Assembly: GCF_001315015.1 (NCBI RefSeq)
Contig: NZ_CP012914.1
Span: 2,600,501 to 2,664,500 of the forward strand
Length of the DNA: 64,000 bases
Origin: Azospirillum brasilense
GTDB lineage: Bacteria > Pseudomonadota > Alphaproteobacteria > Azospirillales > Azospirillaceae
Direction: 5' to 3'
Shown: one piece after another, positions 60,622-64,000 of the stretch
Layout: the number at the start of each line of letters is the position of its first letter
Numbering within the stretch: the stretch's first letter is position 1
Position numbers and translations under genes: made by a program
The notes under the pieces: generated by a model
The model's input: only the letters and a program-made list of their open reading frames with translations
Databases searched by the model: none
Told to the model about the DNA's origin: nothing

Positions 60622-61314
60622 TCACACGCCGTCCGTGCGCTCCAGCGCCAGCAGAGCGCCGGGATCGCACACCCCGACGCGCCCGCGCGACAGTTCCACC
60701 AAGCCGCGCCGCTCGAACTCCTTCAACTGGCGGCTGACCACCTCGCGCGCCGTACCCAGCTCGACGGCCAGTGTCTGGTGAGTGGTGTCCAGCCCGCCGC
60801 GGGCGTCGCGATGGTCGACCAGGAAGCGGGCCAGCCGCAGGTCGATGCGCCCGAAGGCCACCTCCTCCACCAGCATCATCATGCCGAGCAGACGCGTGCC
60901 GAAGGAGGCGAAGACGAAGTCGCGGAACACCGCGGACCGCGCCAGCAGGTTGTGGAAAGCCCCGGCCCCGAGCGCGATGGCGTCGAGGTCGGTTTCGGCC
61001 ACGCCCTCGGCGCTGTAGTCGGCGCGTGTCATCAGGCAGGCGGTGGTCAGGATGCAGGTTTCGCCCGCCCCGACGCGGTAGAGAACAATTTCCCGCCCGG
61101 TCTCGGCGGTCATCTGGACCCGCACCGTGCCGTCCAGCAGCATGAGAAAATTGTGGCAGAGGCTGCCGATGCGGAACAGAACCGTCCCGCGCGGCACCGC
61201 CATCCGCGTCCCCTGCGCGTGCAGAAGCGCCCCCGCGTCAGGCTCCAGCGCGGACAGCGCCGGAAACGCACCAACCCAGATACCGTCAATCTTTTCAATA
61301 TGTTGCGGCAGCAT
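60622..61314 (-). CDS. Crp/Fnr-family transcriptional regulator
   Basis: 230 residues. Cyclic-nucleotide-binding-like beta barrel at about 20-125 (VPRGTVLFRIGSLCHNFLML, GREIVLYRVGAGETCILTTA), long dimer helix, then the Crp HTH at about 165-225 (ELGTAREVVSRQLKEFERRG). The N-terminal FNR cysteine cluster is absent, so it is not an FNR oxygen sensor of the classical type. The ATG with AAGGGGG 6 nt upstream is preferred over one 30 bp earlier. Probable partner of the DUF2892 gene. Confidence 0.87.
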   Translation of the reverse strand: MLPQHIEKIDGIWVGAFPALSALEPDAGALLHAQGTRMAVPRGTVLFRIGSLCHNFLMLLDGTVRVQMTAETGREIVLYRVGAGETCILTTACLMTRADYSAEGVAETDLDAIALGAGAFHNLLARSAVFRDFVFASFGTRLLGMMMLVEEVAFGRIDLRLARFLVDHRDARGGLDTTHQTLAVELGTAREVVSRQLKEFERRGLVELSRGRVGVCDPGALLALERTDGV

Positions 61315-61539
61315 GTCCGGCCCCCTTCGATCGGCGATGACCATTATCCGCGAAGGGGCTTCTCCGGTCCACCCCGCCGGTCACTCTCCCCAATGGTGAC
61401 TCCGGGGAGGGTACCCAATGAGCGTGTCTTCCCCACCATATGCACTGCGGGCAGCATGAAACGGCCGGACGGTCGATGACGTTCTAGGGACCGTAACGCC
61501 CCGAACGGGGTGCCGTTCGGCATGCGAGGAGGACCCGCT

Positions 61540-63813
61540 TTGGCGACCCAGGACATTCAGGATCAACCCCAGCGGCGGCAGTCGGCACCGGTCCCGGGAC
61601 CGGTCTCGTTTGACCTGTCGACCGCAGCGGCCAGCGCGGTGCGCCGCACCACCGGCATGCTGCTGCGCCACAAGCTGCTGATCGGGACGGTGATCGTGCT
61701 GGGGACAGGCATCGCGGGTCTCGTCGCGCTGCGCATGACACCGCTCTACACCGCCCAGACCCTGATCATGGTGGAGCACCGCAAGAACCAGGTGATGAAC
61801 TACCAGGAGGTCGTCTCCGGCCTCTCGACGGAGTTGGGCGCCCTGCAGAGCGAGGTGGCGATCCTGAAATCCCCCGCCTTCGCGGAAAAGGTGGTCGACA
61901 AGCTCGGCCTGATGAACGACCCGGAGTTCAACGCGGCGCTGCGGCCCGAGCAGACCAACTGGTTCTACTACCTGAACCCGAAGAACTGGATGCCCGACTC
62001 CTGGTGGAACAGCGCCCGCGGCGACCGCCCCGAGATCACGCTGAGCCCGGAGGAGAAGACGGCCAACGAAAGGACTTCGGTCGTCAACAGCTTCATCGAG
62101 AATCTGGCGGTGCGCCCGCAGGGCCGGTCCTACGTCATTGCCGTGGATTTCGACAGCGAGGACCCGCGCAAGGCCTCCCTGATCGCCAACACCATCGGCG
62201 AGATGTACCTCGTCGACCAGCTCGACGAAAAGTTCAAGGCGGCCAAGCGCGCCACCGCCTGGCTGGAGGAGCGCATCACCGAGCTGCGCCGCGAGGCCAA
62301 GACGACCGGCGAGGCGGCGGAGAAGTACCGCGCCGAAAGCGGCCTGACCAACGCCAACGGCGAAACCACCCTGATCGCCCAGCAGCTGGCCGAGCTGAAC
62401 ACCAGCTACGTCCTGGCCCGCACCAAGCGGCAGGAGGCGGAGGCCAAGCTGCGCGAGGTGACCACCCTGGCGCAGAGCCCGCGCGGCGTGTCGGCCATCG
62501 GCGATGTGCTGGGGTCCCCCCTGATCCAGGCGCTGCGCCAGCAGGAGGTCGAACTTCAGCGCAAGATCGCCGACGCCGCCAACAAGTACGGCGCCCGCCA
62601 CCCGACGCTGACCGCGCTGCAGAGCGAGCTGCGCGACCTGCAGGGCCAGATCAAGGCCGACGTGGGCCGCATCGTCCAGAACCTGAGCAACGAGGTGGAG
62701 GTCGAGCGGGGACGCGAGGCCGCCCTGAAGACCAACCTCGACCAGCTCCAGGCCCAGCGCAACCAGCAGCAGGAATCCAACGTGACCCTGCGCACGCTGG
62801 AGCGCGACGCCGAGACCTCGCAGACCATGTACGAGGCGATGCTGACGCGCTTCCAGGAGATCGCCGGCCAGACCGAGATCCAGCAGCCCGACGCCCGCAT
62901 CGTGTCGGAGGCGGCGATCCCCCTGAACCCGTCGCAGCCCAACAAGAAGATGATCGTTCTGCTGGCCCTGATCGCCTCGGCCACGCTGGGCGTTCTGCTG
63001 GCGATGCTGCGCGAGCAGTCGGAGCGCGGCTTCCGCAGCCCGCACCAGTTCGAATCGGCGACCGGCGTGCGCTCCCTGGGCATCGTCCCGGCCATCGGGC
63101 GCCGCCGCCGCGGCACGTCGCCGGCCGACTACGCCATCGAAAAGCCGATGTCGGCCTTCGCCGAAGCGATGCAGAACCTGCGGACCACGCTGCTGCTCGC
63201 CAACCCGGACGGCCACCAGAGGGTGATCCTGTTCAGCTCCTCCGTCCCCGGCGAGGGCAAGAGTTCGATCGCCGCGGCCTTCGCCCGCATCTGCGCCAAC
63301 GCCGGGCAGAAGACGATCATCCTGGACTGCGACATGCGCCGCAAGGGGCTGCACCCGATGCTGGGGCTGGAGAACCGGCACGGCCTGTACGAGGTGCTGT
63401 CCGGCGAATGCGCGCCGAACGAGGTCATCCAGACCGACCCGCGCACCGGCCTGCATTTCATCGCGTCCGGCCGCGGCTCCGCCCTGCCGCAGGACATGCT
63501 GGGCTCCAGCCGGATGCACCAGCTCATCTCGCGGCTGGCGCTGGAGTACGACCGGGTGATCCTGGACAGCCCGCCGGTGCTGGCGGTGTCGGAGGGCAAG
63601 CTGCTGGCGGCGCTGGCCGACCAGACGGTCTTCATCGTGCATTGGGGCAAGACCAAGCGGGAGACCGCCATGGCCGGGCTGAAGGAGATCGTCGAGGCGG
63701 GCGGCGAGGTCGTCGGCGTCCTGTTCTCCCAGGTCGATATCCGCCGCCACGCCCAATACGAGTTCCCGGACAGCGGGCGCTACCACGGTTACCGCCGCTA
63801 CTACGCGAACTGA
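61540..63813 (+). CDS. Polysaccharide co-polymerase/BY-kinase (Wzc-like tyrosine autokinase)
   Basis: 757 residues, Wzz plus cytoplasmic kinase. TM1 is about 44-64 (LLIGTVIVLGTGIAGLVALR); the periplasmic coiled coil runs 90-460; TM2 about 470-490 (MIVLLALIASATLGVLLAML). The kinase has Walker A SVPGEGKSS (about 568-576), Walker A' ILDCDMRR and Walker B VILDSPPVL, and five Tyr in the last 18 residues. It controls polysaccharide chain length by autophosphorylation. TTG is chosen as start since GAGGAGG lies 7 nt upstream; ATG 18 bp earlier lacks a site. Confidence 0.9.
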   Translation: MATQDIQDQPQRRQSAPVPGPVSFDLSTAAASAVRRTTGMLLRHKLLIGTVIVLGTGIAGLVALRMTPLYTAQTLIMVEHRKNQVMNYQEVVSGLSTELGALQSEVAILKSPAFAEKVVDKLGLMNDPEFNAALRPEQTNWFYYLNPKNWMPDSWWNSARGDRPEITLSPEEKTANERTSVVNSFIENLAVRPQGRSYVIAVDFDSEDPRKASLIANTIGEMYLVDQLDEKFKAAKRATAWLEERITELRREAKTTGEAAEKYRAESGLTNANGETTLIAQQLAELNTSYVLARTKRQEAEAKLREVTTLAQSPRGVSAIGDVLGSPLIQALRQQEVELQRKIADAANKYGARHPTLTALQSELRDLQGQIKADVGRIVQNLSNEVEVERGREAALKTNLDQLQAQRNQQQESNVTLRTLERDAETSQTMYEAMLTRFQEIAGQTEIQQPDARIVSEAAIPLNPSQPNKKMIVLLALIASATLGVLLAMLREQSERGFRSPHQFESATGVRSLGIVPAIGRRRRGTSPADYAIEKPMSAFAEAMQNLRTTLLLANPDGHQRVILFSSSVPGEGKSSIAAAFARICANAGQKTIILDCDMRRKGLHPMLGLENRHGLYEVLSGECAPNEVIQTDPRTGLHFIASGRGSALPQDMLGSSRMHQLISRLALEYDRVILDSPPVLAVSEGKLLAALADQTVFIVHWGKTKRETAMAGLKEIVEAGGEVVGVLFSQVDIRRHAQYEFPDSGRYHGYRRYYAN

Positions 63814-63844
63814 CCGCGGCGCTTGAGAGAAGCGACGGTTTCGG

Positions 63845-63929
63845 GCCCCCACCCAACCCTCCCCCGCTTCGCAGGGGAGGGCTTCATCTCCTCCCCCTGC
63901 GAAGCGTGGGGAGGTCGGGAGGGGGGCCC
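63845..63929. repeat. Dispersed G+C-rich palindromic intergenic element, copy 8
   Basis: CCCACCCAACCCTCCCCCGC and GCGTGGGGAGGTCGGGAGGG flank an inner CGCTTCGCAGGGGAGGG. It follows the BY-kinase stop and precedes the next start. Confidence 0.7.
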
Positions 63930-63962
63930 GACACGACACGCCCACACACCCAAAAAGACCAA

Positions 63963-64000
63963 ATGACCGCCGGACGACGCATTTTCCTGAACATCCGCGC
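63963..64000 (+). CDS. Possible start of the next gene (truncated)
   Basis: An ATG begins MTAGRRIFLNIR and stays open to the window edge. No good ribosome site precedes it (AAAAAGACCAA). Following a BY-kinase, a glycosyltransferase or other polysaccharide gene is expected, but twelve codons do not allow a call. Confidence 0.3.
   Translation, partial: MTAGRRIFLNIR

Noticed and set aside
1-64000. CRISPR arrays, insertion sequences, prophage genes, rRNA operons
   Set aside because: No regularly spaced repeats, transposase or integrase motifs, phage structural genes or rRNA sequences were seen on reading the window.

Overview
The window is a 64-kb, very GC-rich chromosomal segment of an alphaproteobacterium, most probably Azospirillum or a close Rhodospirillales relative. 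The evidence is a LexA box of the alphaproteobacterial GTTC-N7-GTTC type, a C4-pathway 5-aminolevulinate synthase, a RegB/RegA (PrrB/PrrA) redox two-component pair, the ffh-rpsP-rimM-trmD-rplS and def-fmt-truA orders, and a repeated G+C-rich intergenic palindrome. Species assignment is inference. No phage, transposase, CRISPR array, rRNA or recognisable tRNA was seen; this is an ordinary core-genome stretch with a few accessory inserts.

Layout from left to right: the start of imuA behind an SOS box (1-0.75 kb); a Tim44-domain protein and a small zinc-finger protein (0.8-2.3); DUF4112 protein, FNR-box-controlled hemN, Nu-class GST with a folded leader, PrcB-like lipoprotein (2.8-5.9); a peptide/nickel ABC importer lacking ATPase genes (6.1-9.7); enoyl-CoA hydratase, DHA2 exporter, LysR regulator (9.9-13.8); a compact multi-hairpin ncRNA candidate (14.08-14.22); two small secreted proteins, UspA and a PAS-GGDEF-EAL phosphodiesterase (14.2-18.4); GST, class III aminotransferase, FNR-box-controlled hemA, PadR-like regulator, HPt/pseudo-receiver protein (18.4-24.4); SDR, ChaN-PDZ protein, Nudix, RmuC, cold shock protein, def-fmt-truA and a LivH-type permease with a lipoprotein-like N-terminus (24.7-33.5); EVE-VOC-WYL regulatory module, leuC (33.5-36.6); zinc-ribbon and DMT proteins, rplS-trmD-rimM-rpsP and ffh (36.9-42.0); pentapeptide protein, J-like protein, DUF2336 protein coupled to a PAS-GAF-GGDEF cyclase (42.4-48.4); pyrimidine 5'-nucleotidase, dapD, dapE (48.5-51.4); cobT divergent from cobS-cobC, a PPOX-fold protein, lpxD, an ABC-2 exporter (52.1-58.2); regB-regA, DUF2892 and a Crp/Fnr regulator, and a BY-kinase that begins a likely exopolysaccharide locus (58.3-64).

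The clearest functional theme is redox and oxygen control. Two haem genes (hemA, hemN) carry perfect TTGAC-N4-GTCAA sites, uspA has a related palindrome upstream of a TATAAT, and regBA plus a Crp/Fnr-family regulator lie in the same window. A second theme is cyclic-di-GMP turnover, with one cyclase with an intact GGDEF and I-site and one phosphodiesterase with a degenerate GGDEF, next to a polysaccharide locus.

The most interesting unexplained items are the tandem-hairpin RNA candidate at 14.1 kb, the nested hairpin just before the GST gene at 4.8 kb, the CTG-initiated WYL regulator with its palindromic operator and VOC/EVE partners, the LivH fusion, and the eight-copy palindromic repeat family. 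Many long antisense open frames exist because of the high GC content and were ignored.
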